A stretch of DNA of 64,000 nt, from NCBI GenBank assembly GCA_013398955.1, contig VWPU01012293.1, positions 62,001-126,000 of the forward strand. Direction: 5' to 3'. Positions 9,942-24,900 of the stretch are shown here, in pieces; the first letter of the stretch is position 1; every line of letters begins with the position of its first letter. This DNA is from Callaeas wilsoni. Lineage: Eukaryota > Chordata > Aves > Passeriformes > Callaeidae. The notes below the pieces were generated by a model, which was not told the origin of the DNA, made no database searches, and worked only from the letters and a program-made list of their open reading frames with translations. The position numbers were made by a program, and so were the translations under genes.

Positions 9942-12900
9942 CTGCCATGAAAGAAGACATTGACCATGGATTTCAAAGTAAAAACAAACATTGCACATGT
10001 GAGTTATATATTGCATAGAACATGGGACACTTACTTTCTATAGCAGTAACAGTAATACTCAAAAAGTTACAGAAATTAGCTTCAGACTACCATGCTGCAA
10101 TGGACAGGGGACAAAATAAAGGTAGAAGGGGACAGTACAGGGTGAGGGAAGAGGAGAAAGGTCAGACCTCCTAACAGAGGCAGCTACTCAGCTCTCTGTC
10201 AAAATGCACAAATTGGGGGTGAAGAGGTTAGGCAAATGTGTAATTATGGTGCATGGCTTCCTTACTTATTATGGGACTCTTTTGGTCCCCAAGTTTTGAT
10301 TTCTGATTGTGTATGGCTTGCTTTGATTTACAATTCTCGTTAATTATGGTTCTTGGAAGAGAATCAGAAAAGAGTGGTGGGACAATGCTTGACTGCATGA
10401 CCAAAGAAATTGATACTTGCCAGTTAAAAACTAGCAATCTCAAACTATCAAATACTTTGGGAAAGAGTACTAAGCACTGACAGCTTTGAAAGTGGAGACC
10501 ACAGTGACAATCAAAATTAAATGTGAAGCTGCACATTTTTCAGCATTGTCAATTCTCAAGTCTATAAAAACACCAGTCATTTATAAACAACTCATTAAAA
10601 AGGCTCGGGGAGACAGCTTGGAAGATGCATAAAAAGCAACTTTTTCAAAGGCAAAGAAACAGCAAGATGTGGGAAAAGGAGCCCACAATTTCATCATGAA
10701 TTAGGAAGCTCACCGAACCATTTACTACACTGAAAACTCAATCTTCAAAGAAGGAAGGAAGGAAGGAAGCCAGAAGTAAAAATATTTCCATAGGAAGAAA
10801 AACATTCAGTATTAGAGCTGCATGCCTCATCTGTAAATTCAGTATTTGCAAATTTAATAAAAATACCAATTCCTGCTGTATTATTTCACACCATAATATT
10901 CAAATCTTGATCAGTAACGACACTTTGGAGAGAAAAACAAGAATCCAAAAAACCAACCTCTCAGATGTCATCATACAGAACAACATTCATGCTCTTTTTT
11001 CTGATTATTCCCTGCTATCCGGGCAATCAAAATAAATAATATAAACAGAAAGATATATCCCCAACACAGGAGCACACAGATCAAACACTCTGAAAAAGCT
11101 ATTTAAAATAACATTATCACCTAGACTGGCATAACATACTTTTATATTCCAAGAGACAAAGCAAGAAATTAAGCTTTAAAAGAGCAGCGACATCCCAACT
11201 TCTTTGTTTTATAACACACTACCAAAGGATAGGGTAAAGCCCTCACAAAGAAATGAGGGCAACTGCCTAATGACCACCAGTAGTGAGGATTCACCTGCAG
11301 CAGCACATCCAGTGCAGGGTGCTCGTAGAAAGCACACGGCAACATCACCCAGCTCACTGAAGGACTAAGTCTGTTTGGGTCTGTCTGCCGTTGACTGGGC
11401 AACTCCGCAGGTAGATTGCACTCTAACTAACCTTGTTAAAAAGTCTTCTTTTTGTGTCTTAAAGGTATCTCCGGTGCACACGTGGATCCACTGAGGAATA
11501 GTAGTCTTGTTTCCCCGCAGAGGACTAGTAGTCAGTCCAATAATCTTATCTTCTGTCCTATGTAGATATGGTAGATCTTAATAGCCCTATGGATGTGCAG
11601 TGTGCAGGGTTTTGTTCTGTCCTGTTTGTGTCTTGAATGTGGTCAGGAAGGATAATTTTGTTTACGGTTAAAAAAACTAATAAACTGTGCTATGAAAGAT
11701 CAAACTCTTACAAAAATTTTAGTATTAAATAGGTTTACTATAGCAAACCTCCAGTTTGCCACGCAGAACTGAAAAAGTGTATTCAAGTGTATTCAGTCCA
11801 ATAACTGAACTTTTAGAGTATCTGCAAGAAGTTAAGTTCCTCCACTGTATTTTTAATCAGTAAGAGTTCTCTCTTTAAAAGCACATAAAATTAGTTTGCT
11901 GTTGAAACTGGGTGTATTATTTCAGCTATGATCTATTAGGTATAATCACATAATATTGACTTTGCTTCCTGCTTAAACACATGTACATTTTTCTGATTGA
12001 GTTTGTGTGGTCAACTGAGATGGGTTTTGTGAGAATTCTTACCATGACAAAGTGAATCGCTTTATTGTTCAGAAAATGCAAAAATCGAACATAATATCCA
12101 GTATTACTGAGGTGCTCTGGCAGTATTTGCTGAGGTTTAATCACTAACATTAACACATGACCATGATTATTTTTATATAAGAATCCAGAATAGGGAAGAC
12201 AGAGAGCCAAGCCAAAGTGGTCTAGAGGCCAACTCCAGTATTAACCCTTCATAAAATGAAGGTACTTGGAGAATAATTTTCCTTTTATTTATTTATTTAT
12301 TCCATCTGCTCTGAAGTCTGTTTACTTGAACAGTAGCTGCATTCTACTGGTTTGTATTACGCTAACGCTCAGCTGGTGTTTATGGCTGGTGGCTCCTTCC
12401 TTTAGCAAAGGTATCATTGACCCTGAAATCAGAGTCACAAATCAAGTGCTCCCATTTTTACACATACTTTTTTCTTATAACCTTGGCTGCCATCTTCTAC
12501 AGTATCTTAGTGAACAAGAAGCCAGGACTTCTGAATTTTCAAAGTGTGGCACTAATTTAATATGCAATTGCACGCAAGTCTTGGGCAACTGTGCCTTGGG
12601 GTTTTCTGGTGTTAATATTCACATTTATAAAGCAGTCTGAGATTTCCAGATGAAAAGCACTACCTTGAGTAGTTACAGCCTTTGCTTCTTACTTTTACAA
12701 CTGCAGATCAGTGGTGGCTATAAACACAAGTAGATTCTGAAGCCAAGATTCCCAATGTAATAAGTCAAGATTTAACCTCTAAGTTACTACTGCGCAAAAG
12801 CCACACACTTCAAATATATGAATCTCTAAAGCTTTCTTCTTAACTACCTACCTACAGTGCCACATTGCAAACATGAGGATGCAATGGTGCTTACAGCTTC

Positions 12901-15900
12901 AGCACAGAAATTCAATGTTGCCTTATTAACTACTACTGCGTTTGGTTTTTTCCTTCCTCCCCTTCTCTTTTATATATTTTTCTGTTAAAAGATTTTCCCA
13001 GCAAAGGGAAAACCACAAACTTCTTCAGCATTACAGTCCTGCTCTAAGGCCTATTTGTGTTTTTACAAATGTTAGGATGGCACAGTCAAAAAAAGGAATT
13101 GATTTTCCCAGGTGGGATTTTCATCGCAGCTCATAGCATCACCTCACTGTTCTCATTTCTGGTGGAAGAAAGTAGCAAGCAGCAAATAAAACAGCCAGCA
13201 AGAAAATCAGTCAAGTTAAAACTAAAAATACTTGAGATGGTGGAAAAAAGTTCACTAGGCTCCTCTACTTATGGGAAGATTAAGGAAAGAACTGAAAAGC
13301 TAAAAACCAGACCAAATTTGAACAAATAAGAAAACAATTATTTATATGCATAGATACACACATTCAGGAGAACAGGACATTCTTGACCAAGTACCAGAAA
13401 TCTGTTCATAAAGCAGGCAAAAAAGGCACAGTATCAGGTAGGAATAGTAACAAACCGACAGATATAAGCTACTACACTGAATCTGAGTTCATCATTTCCA
13501 CTGCCAATGAGCAAGCAGCAAAACCCGCTCTCTTACAGGGTGAAGGAAAATGAGAGAAGAATCAATACTAAAGGTGCCCCACAGAACAAACCAGAATAAT
13601 TGAAACAGTCCAAGGAAGTCAGGGAAGAGAAATACATGAAGCATTACTAACATTTTGGCAACCACTCCACTGGATTAATACGGAAAAGGGTCAAGCAGAT
13701 AGGCCTATGCAACCCAGACACATGCACAGAGCACCTTTCATTCCAGAGAACCTCAAAAGTACCTTAGAAACACAATTGTTTCATCCATTACTGATGATCA
13801 GCCCATGAAGTGGGGTGGCTGTTTCGGACTGGTCATTAGTCAGCTCCCCACCAGAGCCAGAAGTATTACGTTCCTACAGAAGTTCCAAAAGACTTTTAAA
13901 GGGGGAAATTTAGCAATAACAGTGAATGAGTATCTTCCCACAAAACATGAATCTGGAGTGTTCTCACTGTAGGTCTTTTTAACCCTACTTCAAGTAAAGC
14001 TTCTGAGCTTCAGCCTCTGGTAAAGCAGTGAATCACCATGAATGCTATGGTACATGGCATGTACAGCTATAAAACTGTTCCAAGGACTAATACAGCTTTC
14101 TGTTGAGACTCACCTGAATACTGACAAAGCAAAACTCACTTCGTTTAAACAACAAACAAAAAAAAACAAACCAAAAAACAAGGGAGAAAGGTAGGGGGGA
14201 AGAGCAGGAAACTAGGGAGAAGTCATAAATTGTCATTTAGAGCATCACAGAGATTCTGCAATATTTATCTTGCACTGCATTTACAGATCAGGAAAAAAAA
14301 CTTAAAAGCACTGTTGAAAGGATAATAAAGGAAACATGATAGTGTTGAAAGTAATAGATTGTACAGGTTAGAAGCCAGGTACCAATCTCCAACAAAACAT
14401 ATACCTGCAAAGGGTAATTGCAAATATCCACTAAGACTAGGAATATAAGACATTCATTCTTAGGAAATGATGATTACAGGCTTATGATTTTCTGAAGGTA
14501 AACAGGTTTTAAAATATATAAAAATCCTTGCACACTTCTTCTGCAGACAAAGTGCAATAGGTAAGAGAAGGACACTGGGGTGTAGGTATGCACACATGTG
14601 CAATAACAGTAACTGGAAAGAACAAAATGCTTCAAATTGCTTACAGCAACACACACAGCTTTCAGAACCAGGTCTGATTTGGTACTAAGAACTTTCAGTC
14701 ACTCACTGAAAGGCTAACAGCTTTTGAGACTCCAAGAAAAGATTAGTTTCAGAATTTGCTAAGAACTCAGTCTTTATACAAACATACCTTTTTCTTTTGA
14801 CTTCCTGTCTTGCTCTCTCTCTCTGCTTTTGCTTTTGTGCTTGTAGGATTTCCGATCCCGGCTTTTTGACCGTCTCCTGTCCCTACTACGAGACCTGTGT
14901 TTCCTTTCTGATCTATCATGGCTTCTGCTTCTCCTTCGGTCACGACTCCTTAACATTCAGAGAGAATTTCAAAAACATGAATCTCCGCTGCTATTTTCTA
15001 ACTCAAAATATAAAACAGTAAAACAGCAGCACTTTCTAATACAGTGATTATCTGCAGAAACCAAATCTTAACATATTGTATATAAATATTTCCCAGTACG
15101 TAAGATCTGGCTTCATACTGCCCTCTTGATTTACTGAAACGCTTTTAGCTACACAGCTTAAAAGTATCTACTACCATGAAATAAAGACCAACTGAAGGAA
15201 GAAACAAGACCCTATTTTTTGGGAGCATTCTTTCTCTGCTGAAAGCTCCCTTATAAAGTCACTTCCACCACTGCGGTGTCATCTTCCAAAAATGGAGAGA
15301 AGACAGTGACACTCAGCAAAACCTCACTTATCCTTAGAACTAATAAGGTGTGTCTTCACTTAAGAAGCAAGACCTAAGTGAAGCTAACAAAACAGTGATG
15401 TGACTCAGGCTGACAGATCGAGTCCCCGCAAGATTTTTACCTTTTGGAAACTTACATGAAAAAACTTAAGAGACACACAGACACACACACACAGGTACCT
15501 GCTTCGCCTTCTTTCTCTGCTTCTTGACCTTTTGTGGTCTCGTGAGCGGCTGCACCTCCTGTCAGATGTCCTGCTTGAATGCCTGCTCCGTGAGCGGCTC
15601 CTTTTACGTCTGTCACGAGCCCTCTCTTTTTCCTTTTCTTCCTCTTCACGTCGTCTCTTCCTTTCCCGCTCTTCTCTTTCCCGCTCCCTCTCTTTCTCTC
15701 TCTCTTCCCGTTCTAGCTTCTCTTTTTTCAACCTTTCCTCACGGTCAGGCTCTTCTGTTCTTTTTCGTAACTTTTCCTTAAAAAACAAGTTCACAGGAAG
15801 AAATGAAGATTACTCAATATAATTAAGCTTATAGATTCTGAGGATGTAAAAGCCTAAGCTTTTAAAATAGTTCAGTGGTATTTTCCAAATAAAGGACAGT

Positions 15901-18900
15901 GCTTCCCAAAATCCCTGAAATGAAAATCCTTCAACTTTCAGAAACTTTTTTTTGCTTGTCACTCTCAGAAGAACAGAGGCCACACTACATTTCTTTAAAA
16001 AGGCCATAAAAATTCCCACCTCAATCGACATCTTTGCTTGTATCTAATGTCACAACAAATTACATCAGTGAAAGCACAGTGCAGGATTCCATTCCTTGGA
16101 GTGTTTTACCCTCTTGAGAAAATCCACTGGACAGCCTTTTATGCACGTTAGGAAGCCTCCAAGCATTTTTCATTTCAGTAACTGGAGGAAATACTTACTT
16201 TTAAATCTTCTACAGTAGCTTTTATTTTGGCATAACCCATGTGCTGCTTTCCCATCAAGTGGTCATCTACCCTGGACTGTGCATCTCCTACAATTAAAAA
16301 GGCTCCACAAACTTCACAAACTTCCATTTGTTTTTCCTGGGCTGCAAAGCTCTCAATTGTCTGAAAAAAGAAGAATATTCGGTACGGCAAAAGAAAAGTT
16401 TTCACCAGAAGCCAGTGAAGAAGTTTAGAACTCGATGTTACTGTTGTTAAATCTCAGGCTCTACTGAAAGCTGAAATCACATCTGCCTGCCTTATCTTTG
16501 GAGCACTGCATCCCCTCACGGTAAATAGGGACAAAAGAGGCCACCTATGCCCATTCCCACATGGAAGGAGTCTATAAGAAACCACAGAACCATCACTCAC
16601 TGCATTAACATGTACACAGTCATATCTGCCGCTTCCTTGCAATATCAGAAAAATTAAAATTTTAAGTTTTTCTTTTAAAGCTTTCTTTTTCAGTTTTAAG
16701 ATTTCTTGGGCATCAACTGAAATATCAGAAGCTGCAGAACTACCATGGAATATATCTCAAAGAATCAAAAGGCTGGAATATCCTGTGAGGAAAAACAAAA
16801 AGAAATGCTGGCTTCTATTTAAAGGTATGGTGGTCAAATTAAACTGCTGTTTCAACAGACAGATGAGAAGTACACTGAAATTTCAACATAAACTCAGGTG
16901 ATTATTGCTGTGCAATGTTCACGAATCATACAGTATGGACATAAACGCACTGCCTGCAACATTTAAGAGCTCTTAAAATATAAAACAAGAATCTCCATTT
17001 GAGCATTTCATTGAACACTAAAATAAAATCTTTAAATTTAAGCTCCTTTTTATTGACAGGAACTTGCTACTTAACACATTCCCTCTGGCTTCTGTAGCTC
17101 TCAGAGTCAGACAGACGCCTGTCTCTAGTCACAGCCCTGACTCAAGGGCTTTCTGTAACAGTCACACTGATAGTTCAGTAGAATTATATTGCAGAGGCTA
17201 TGGGGCAAAGTTTAACTGAGACCTGAACTAGAAAAAGGTGCAAGCTCTCCTCCAGGACTGCTGGGTGAATCCATAATTTGGGTGCAGGAAGCCCACTCTC
17301 AAGGTAGAATGCCTAATCAACACACTGGATTAACGCAGCCAAATGTCCTGTTACTGTAATAAATTACTGTAATAAACTCTGCACAGACCTTGCATGCCTT
17401 CAGTGGAAGGACAAGGTTATTCAGAACGTACTGTGCACTAAATTTTGCCATGTCTCACAGAACTAGGAACACATTACTTACTGAAGTTGTAGACCTCAGC
17501 AGTTCTCTCTCTTCCTTTAACTGTTCAACAAGTTTCATCATTCCTTGTGCTTCTTCCACCTTTCCTTCTGAACCTAGTTCTTCAATCTAAAAGGCAATGA
17601 AAAATTTAAAGTTTAATTTTTGATCAAGTAACAAAAGAAAGAGACCTCTCTTATGGGAGTTAAAAAACCCTCACCTGTTGAAGCAGTACATCAATTTTGT
17701 CAGTTAACACCTGAATCTTCTCTTCATTTTTACCAGTAGGTCCTGCTCCCTGCAAAAAGTACAAGAGTGAGTTGGGGCTTTTTTTCTTTCCTTGTTGGGT
17801 TTTTTCCCCTTCTTTTCTTAAAATAGCTTAAACACAGAAATTGATGTCTTCTCATATTCCAGAGATGCTTTGGGAATAACCTCCACCTGCCTCTTCTCCC
17901 ACAAGAAGCTACTAATAATAGTCTAGTCTAATATGAAGCACTCCTCAACACAGTTAACTCCACCCTTGTTAAGTCCAGTTACACTAATTCCTCCCAAAGT
18001 AACAAAAATGTTCAAGGTCCTGGCCCATAAAAGCTAAGAAAACTGTATTCAAAGTCCTAGCTTTAAACTCTGACACTCCCATGCAGCTATTACATATCTT
18101 TGCAGACATTCAAGTATGACTTAGAAGTTCCGTGGGCTTTGAATTTCAACTTCTGAGCATAAAATGCAAAAAGAATCTCACTTCAAAGATGTATTTGTTA
18201 GCAGTGTCCTCTCTGCAGGCTGCCAGAATAGACTTATTGTCTCCCTCCCACCTCTGCTCTGCTCCGCTCCACAAGTGGTATCTCTTGACTGGATAGTGTC
18301 GACAGCTCCTTCTGAAGCAACTGGACTTCGCACAGAACAGTGAGGTGGGGCAGCAGAAAGGAGCAAGGCTGTCCTGGCAGTCACAAAACTCACAGAGCAC
18401 AGGGCACAGTCACTGCTCCAAATCCATCAAGGGACAAGATACAGCTTGCTAGCGCAGGGAGAGGAATGTGCAACTAGTGGAGAGAAGGTAAACTGAGGTT
18501 GTCAGGGTAGTAACACTTCACAGGCAGAGAACAGGTACTCATTCTGAGGAAATGAGATGGTGAGAACATAGAGGGCTCTTGCTGACTGTGGAGCCACTTG
18601 GCTCGTCCATTAGGGCCAGATGCGATCTGCTGGCTAACAGCTGAAAATCTTATTGATCAGGAATCTTCTGGATAACAGTAAGTTTTACCTGAATAGATAA
18701 GGTCAAGAGACCCTAAAGATGCTATCTACAGGAAAAGCTGCCTCAATGACTATTGAAGACTCACCCCAGAAGACTGCTGGTTCTGTGACAGCGCCAAACG
18801 AGCATGGCCCCTCCGGATCCTGCGCTCCACCTCTGCAAGCAAGCTCTGCAAATAGCGCAGGAAGTCTCTCTCATAGCCCACCTTCATAAATCGAGAGCTC

Positions 18901-21900
18901 TTCTCATATCTGAGAAAAGATTTTTAAAATGAGAGCTCACATCAATCTGTAACAGATGAAAACTAAGTAACAAGACGCATAGTATTATAAATTCTTGCAC
19001 ACAGTAAGAGAGTATTATATGTTTAAGTAATAAAAATTTAAATGCATTTACGTAAATAAAAGAGCAATTAATCTGTAGTGCTTAGGTTGCTATTAACAAA
19101 TTTTGAAGATACCAGAAACTCTATTTGCTTTAACATCTCAAACAAAGAACTTACTGTTTGCGGAGATTTTCATCATGAATTTTTTCACAAGGACCTAAGA
19201 AGACAACAGAAAAAGCTTAAGTTTGCATTCCTAAATGCCGTATTCATATTCCACCAGCATTTGTTTGTGCACCATGACAGAACGGGGCTATAAACATTTC
19301 ACAAGGACTTTATTGCTTCTGCCTTTCTGCTTCCTTTGCTTGGAGCTTGAGAGATACATTAAAGAAAAAGAATGCCAACATCATTTAATTGTAAAACCAA
19401 AAGAGACTCTTCAGACAAAGTCTTCATAAAAACAGAATTTCCTGGTCAAGTTTTACATCATAATCAAATACAAACAAACAATGTAATATCCCTAACACCT
19501 GAGGCTTTAAAAAACAAACAAACACAAAAGAAAAATTACATATGAGGGGTAATTTCATCAGGCACTTTAATTTCCAGGGTTCTTTGCAACACACTGGCTA
19601 CTTAAAACACTGATCTTCAGAGTAAATTAGGAACTGTGTGCCCTGAGTTCATGAAGGTGGCTGTGTTAAATTTCCCCACCTTCCCCAGACTCTCAAACTC
19701 TTCAATAGACTTAGAAACTAACACTAAGACAAAAAGTCTGGTTTTGCTAAGTTACCATCTCCAAACTACATGCTACACGTAGCCTTCACTTGAAAGCTAC
19801 CAGTAATTTAGAGCTGGTCTTCGGAAATAACTATTACAGTAAGTGAGTCTCTAAAGTAAAGCACCTCAATAATGTATACTCACACAAAAACAGGTTAAAA
19901 TCCTGCCCAGGTAAAATAATCCAAACTAGAAACTGACACTTGAGCAGAAGAAAAGCACCCCACACCCAGTAATTTAGCTTACACAGTAAGAAAAAAATTT
20001 TAACAAGTTTTTTCACTTAGGCGAAGTAGGATCTGGAATGTTACTTTTAGCATACTGTATCACTGGCAACCCTTGAAATGAAAAAATAAAAAAAACTAAG
20101 TGTTTTGACAGAGCAATTAACAATAAAAACACAGTTTGCAAACAAAAGCTCAACTGTAATTATTTTTAAGTGAATAAAAATGTCATGGCTTATAAACTTA
20201 CCTAAATCAGACCGAGTATTTGTAAATAATTCAGCTGGGCAAAAGCCACAAAGGTAGTACTTGCAAACCTGACAGAGAAGAAAGAAACAGGCATCATTTT
20301 TTGCCTCTTGAATTGAAAATTTTATGTAATCACTTCTATTTCTAAAATACAGTGATAAAGTTTTCTTTGAATATAGTACAATTTCTAGAAATTTTACACA
20401 CCCTCTATCTTTATATTTCTTGGCAGCAGTAAGTGCTACAAGATGCATTTTGATGACAAAGCACCAAAATTCTTACTTTTCCTTGCAATAGCACTATTTC
20501 TTAATTTCGTCACTAAATATTTAAGATTAGAGGAAAGTGTCATCAATTTATAAATATAAATATTTAATATTTCCAAGAGAAAGGAACGAAATCAGACTGG
20601 ATTATTTAATAAGTTTTAGTGAAATTCTTAACTGTGAAAAGCCACAAGAGGTGAGAACAATTGCCACGGAAGCATGGAATGAATTCCTCTGCTTGCCTAG
20701 CACAACTTTGTGTTTAGCCTTCACTTCCTCAGAACTACTGGCCTGGAGCACTCAAACATCAGGTACTGCCCCAAGGACTCTGATGGCAATTAAAAGACTG
20801 AGAATTATCCAGAAGCCTTCCCACTCCAATGCTTTTACAATTCCCTACTTTAAGAATGACAGGCAAGGAGATGTTATATAGCTGTTCAGGCGGAGAAGAC
20901 ATTCATTTTAACCTGGTTTCCTGCCAACAAAAAAGGGTTTGGTTTGTTTCTGCAGAGTCTGGTTTTACATTATCGAGCCAGGTTCTTTTTCTGACAACAG
21001 AAAAAGACCACCAGAAAGGTCAGAAAACCACAAACCTGTTACTCCAGTCAATAAATACTTAACATATGATGGGATAAAACCAGCTTTTGGTAAAAAGATT
21101 ATTCACCCTCACCCATGAGCATGGGCTTAGCTAGTCAAGTCAGTCAGTTCCTGAAGTTCGTAACACAGAAATATCTCCTGTCTATCCATCAGAACAGCCA
21201 AAAGGGTAGATTCAGATATACTTTAATCCCTAACTTGATAAACAATCTTAAATAATTAACTTTTCACTAGACTCTTCCCAGAGATGTGACTGCCATTAAG
21301 GTGTAAATCCAAAACTAGCCTGGACATTCTTCCAGTACCTCCTTTATGTTACACCAGTTTCTAGTTTTTGGCAAATCTAATAACTGTGAATGCATTACAG
21401 CCTAGTTCTAATCCTCTCATATATCTCGTGGACAAAGACTTGCAGTATCTTATCTCCCACAATACAGCCTAAAGTATTTGAAGAAATGGAGGTGAGGAGA
21501 GAGGCCCCAAACACCACCACCTCACTGAAAAGCCTGTGACACCCATTGATCAAATTAGATCAGTCTGATTTATTTTTCCAAGCTAACTGCCAGACTGCAA
21601 ATCAGGCTACGGAAGTTAAAACTCTGCTGACAGCTTTACAGATTACTCAGAAAAACAATCAGGCTTTCTATTAACAAACCATGGACAAGAAACACAAACA
21701 AACAAATCTCTTATGTAATCTGAGTACCTCTCCCATGATCCAGGTTTGGACACACGCACCCATCTGAAGCAATTTACCAAGAATAGTTACGAAAACCTGC
21801 GAAATGACCTTTTTCTTTTTTTCTTCTTAGAAGAAAGGAGAAAGTTACTGGACAAAATGTGGTTTCACAATCTGCTCTTCTCTGAAAGCTGCAATATCCC

Positions 21901-24900
21901 TTGTTTTACTACAAAACTCCTTCAAAGGAGCAGTTTCTGGGATGGACTTTTGTACTAGTCCATAGAAATGTAATTTCTCTATACATTCTCTTCTTTTTTC
22001 TCACCCTCACATCCAGGTACAAGGATCAGTGAAAAGACACTTCCCAAAAAATTTCAGAGATGGATTAGACAATTTCCTAAGACACAGAGAGCACAACAAT
22101 AACAGTCTGATCATACTGTACTGTTAAAAGGGTTATAGAATATCTTCTATCAGCCAAAAACTTAAGCAAACTGGCCTGTAACAGTTTAGAAACTAGTAGT
22201 AACAAAAGAAGCAAAGGAAAAGTAATTAGAAGTATGAAGAACAGAACAAAAAAAACAACCCTCAATGAAAATCAGAAAGAATTACAATTATTATGAAACA
22301 GCACTACTAGGAAAATCCTCTTTTTATGAACTGTATGGTTACAATCAAAAGCTGCAGTAACCAATACTAAAATATGAGGTTTGAACACGCTGAACACTGT
22401 ATTAATTATGTATATATTAAAACCCCCAAACAAACACAAGCCATATCAAACAAACAAAAAAACTCAAACTCAAAATAATGACAAAACACACACACACCAA
22501 AAAGCTGCCATAATTTTCTCCCACCAGCTCTACATGCTGCCACTTTAGCACTAGGATGGCACCCAGTGAATTACCTGACATTCTCTCCTAGGAAGCAGCC
22601 TGCAGAGAAATACTTCAGAGTGGTTCAGACCACTGTGGCTGAAGCGATTTTCCTCCCCTCTCATACCTATTTCATTATGTTCTTCAACTGAGTTTGCTTC
22701 AACAGGAAAACACAACTTGCTGGAATTCTGCAGAATCTTGCAGGTATCATTCCAGCTCAGCTTCACTGAGTGCAACATCTGCCTTCCCAGGCTGAACATC
22801 AACTGTACTTCCAATCAATCAATGGTGAGTGGGAACAGTAATGGCCAAGGAATGACTGAAGCATCAGGGAGCCATTAAAGCACTGAAACAGAGGTGACTG
22901 AAATGCACTCATAAATGGTTTATTAAGCCACTGCACTAATCACAAGTAATACGCAAACACATTCCATAACAGACAGTTTGGTAGGGATAACTCCCTATGC
23001 AGGTTATGAGCATTTTATACCTTTTTGCAGAATTATTCTGACAACCCTGCTAGCGAGAAGGTGCAACAGAGAACTGTCACTGTCAAACTGTTGCTGCAGG
23101 GTAAGCCACGGCTTGGGTCTCAAAGGCCCTGAGTGCTCACATTTTGGTAAGACACTACAACGAACAGGGATGCTTGGAACTTTCCACTTCATCACAAATT
23201 CACTAACCCCTGAAATCTCTTGGAGGTGGGAAAGTAGTATACTTTACATCCAAGTCCACTAAGTTAACAGCAAGAACTGCAACCTCAGTTGGAGTTTGGG
23301 AAGTAGTTCAAAGCTTTCCCATATAAAGAAGCTATTGACAGCTCTATATTGTTAATGCTTCTACATTAGCATGTTTCTCTTCTGCAAGAAATTTATATAC
23401 TGATGGAGAAGTATCTCTCTAACAGCAAACAATTACATAAGCAAATTCTTTAGGGAGACAATTCCTAGTAAAAAGGCTGAGAATAAAATCCAGCAGACTG
23501 TGCCTTACACATCAAAAACTACTAAATTCCTTCTCATAGTTGAGTTCTTTCAATCCATTAAAGCTCACAAGCAGCAGACATTTTAAGAGCAATGGCCACC
23601 CACCCAAACCCAAACAAACATCAGCCCTTTTCCCAAACCCACTCTTAAAGATACATGTTATTTGTTTTTGGAAGAGTATTAGTAATGGAAGGTTAAGTCC
23701 TCTCCCTCCATCCCCCAGACGATTCTGTCCTTAAATTCTACCTAGATACAAAGCCATTTAGATCACTGGCATCATAAAAGTAAAAGCACAAGACATCATA
23801 AATAGCTAAAACCATCCCATCATACTCTGAATACAGACCTACATTTTGAGAAACTGCATTATCAGAGATAGTTGCTCACAGCCATTTGTGTCTAACAGCT
23901 CTTCGCCACTCTCCACTTTCTGAAAACCCCGCGTTTGTGTTGAAGAAACATCCAAATTTCAAACCTTACAAGAGACAGGCAGCCCATGCTGGGCTCAGAA
24001 CTCTTACGCACTGTTTCCGTAAGAACTTGCTTTGTGCAGGTGGCATATTAAAGCAGGAAGGTGTGAATCAATAAAGAAATATACTTTGTCTACAGATATG
24101 ACAGTAAGCAGGAAGACTAAAATATATGATACTAATAATTTCTTCCTCCACACAAAACAAAGCCTTTTTGCCAACACCAGGACTGATCACCTCAGGACAT
24201 GCCATCATACTGAAATATACCACAAGTGGGATTCCAATTTTTAAAAATTAAAGGCCTTAATCATGTCAAAGTTTTAAAGTAAGAACTTAAGCTCTATAAA
24301 AGCTTTTATAATAAATGATTGACATGTTTCATTGGCACTGCAAATAAATCACACACTGAGGTATTACACCCTTTGCTTCCACACCTTCCACTTCCACTCC
24401 CATCTTGTATTTCACTGGACCTTCCAGTTTCTGATAGCCTCATGGATGCAATCTCCAAATGATAAGCAAAATACAGATGAGCTTCTTGTGACCATCTTCC
24501 ACATTCAAAACTGATGAAATGTGACACAAAATCCTACACTTTGGGATCAATACAACACGCTGGCATTGAGCAGGTTGCATATTGATCTACGTCTAATCTC
24601 AAAAGAAATTACATTAGCACATGTATTTCACCTGAAAAGCAGGACAGCAGGTAAAGGAATTAATGTTACTATTTGAACCTTATTTGCATTTCCTGTCTTT
24701 TAAAACATGTCAGCATTGCAAATTTAATCTTTAGGTGACAAAGTCAAACTGAGACACGCGTTTAACAGCAGTAATTTGTTGGGTTTTATGAACTCATCAG
24801 TTGACTATAGGAACCTAGGAAAACATTCTTTGCAGAAAGGTTGTATATAGTCATAAACAAAAGGAGAAGCAGAGCAAACAGCAGCAGTTCCTGCAGGACT

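Noticed and set aside
15532..15822. Plus-strand open frame with Ser/Arg/Phe/Leu repeats
   Set aside because: It is the antisense shadow of LUC7L3 exon 8; the simple GA-rich coding sequence leaves the other strand open.
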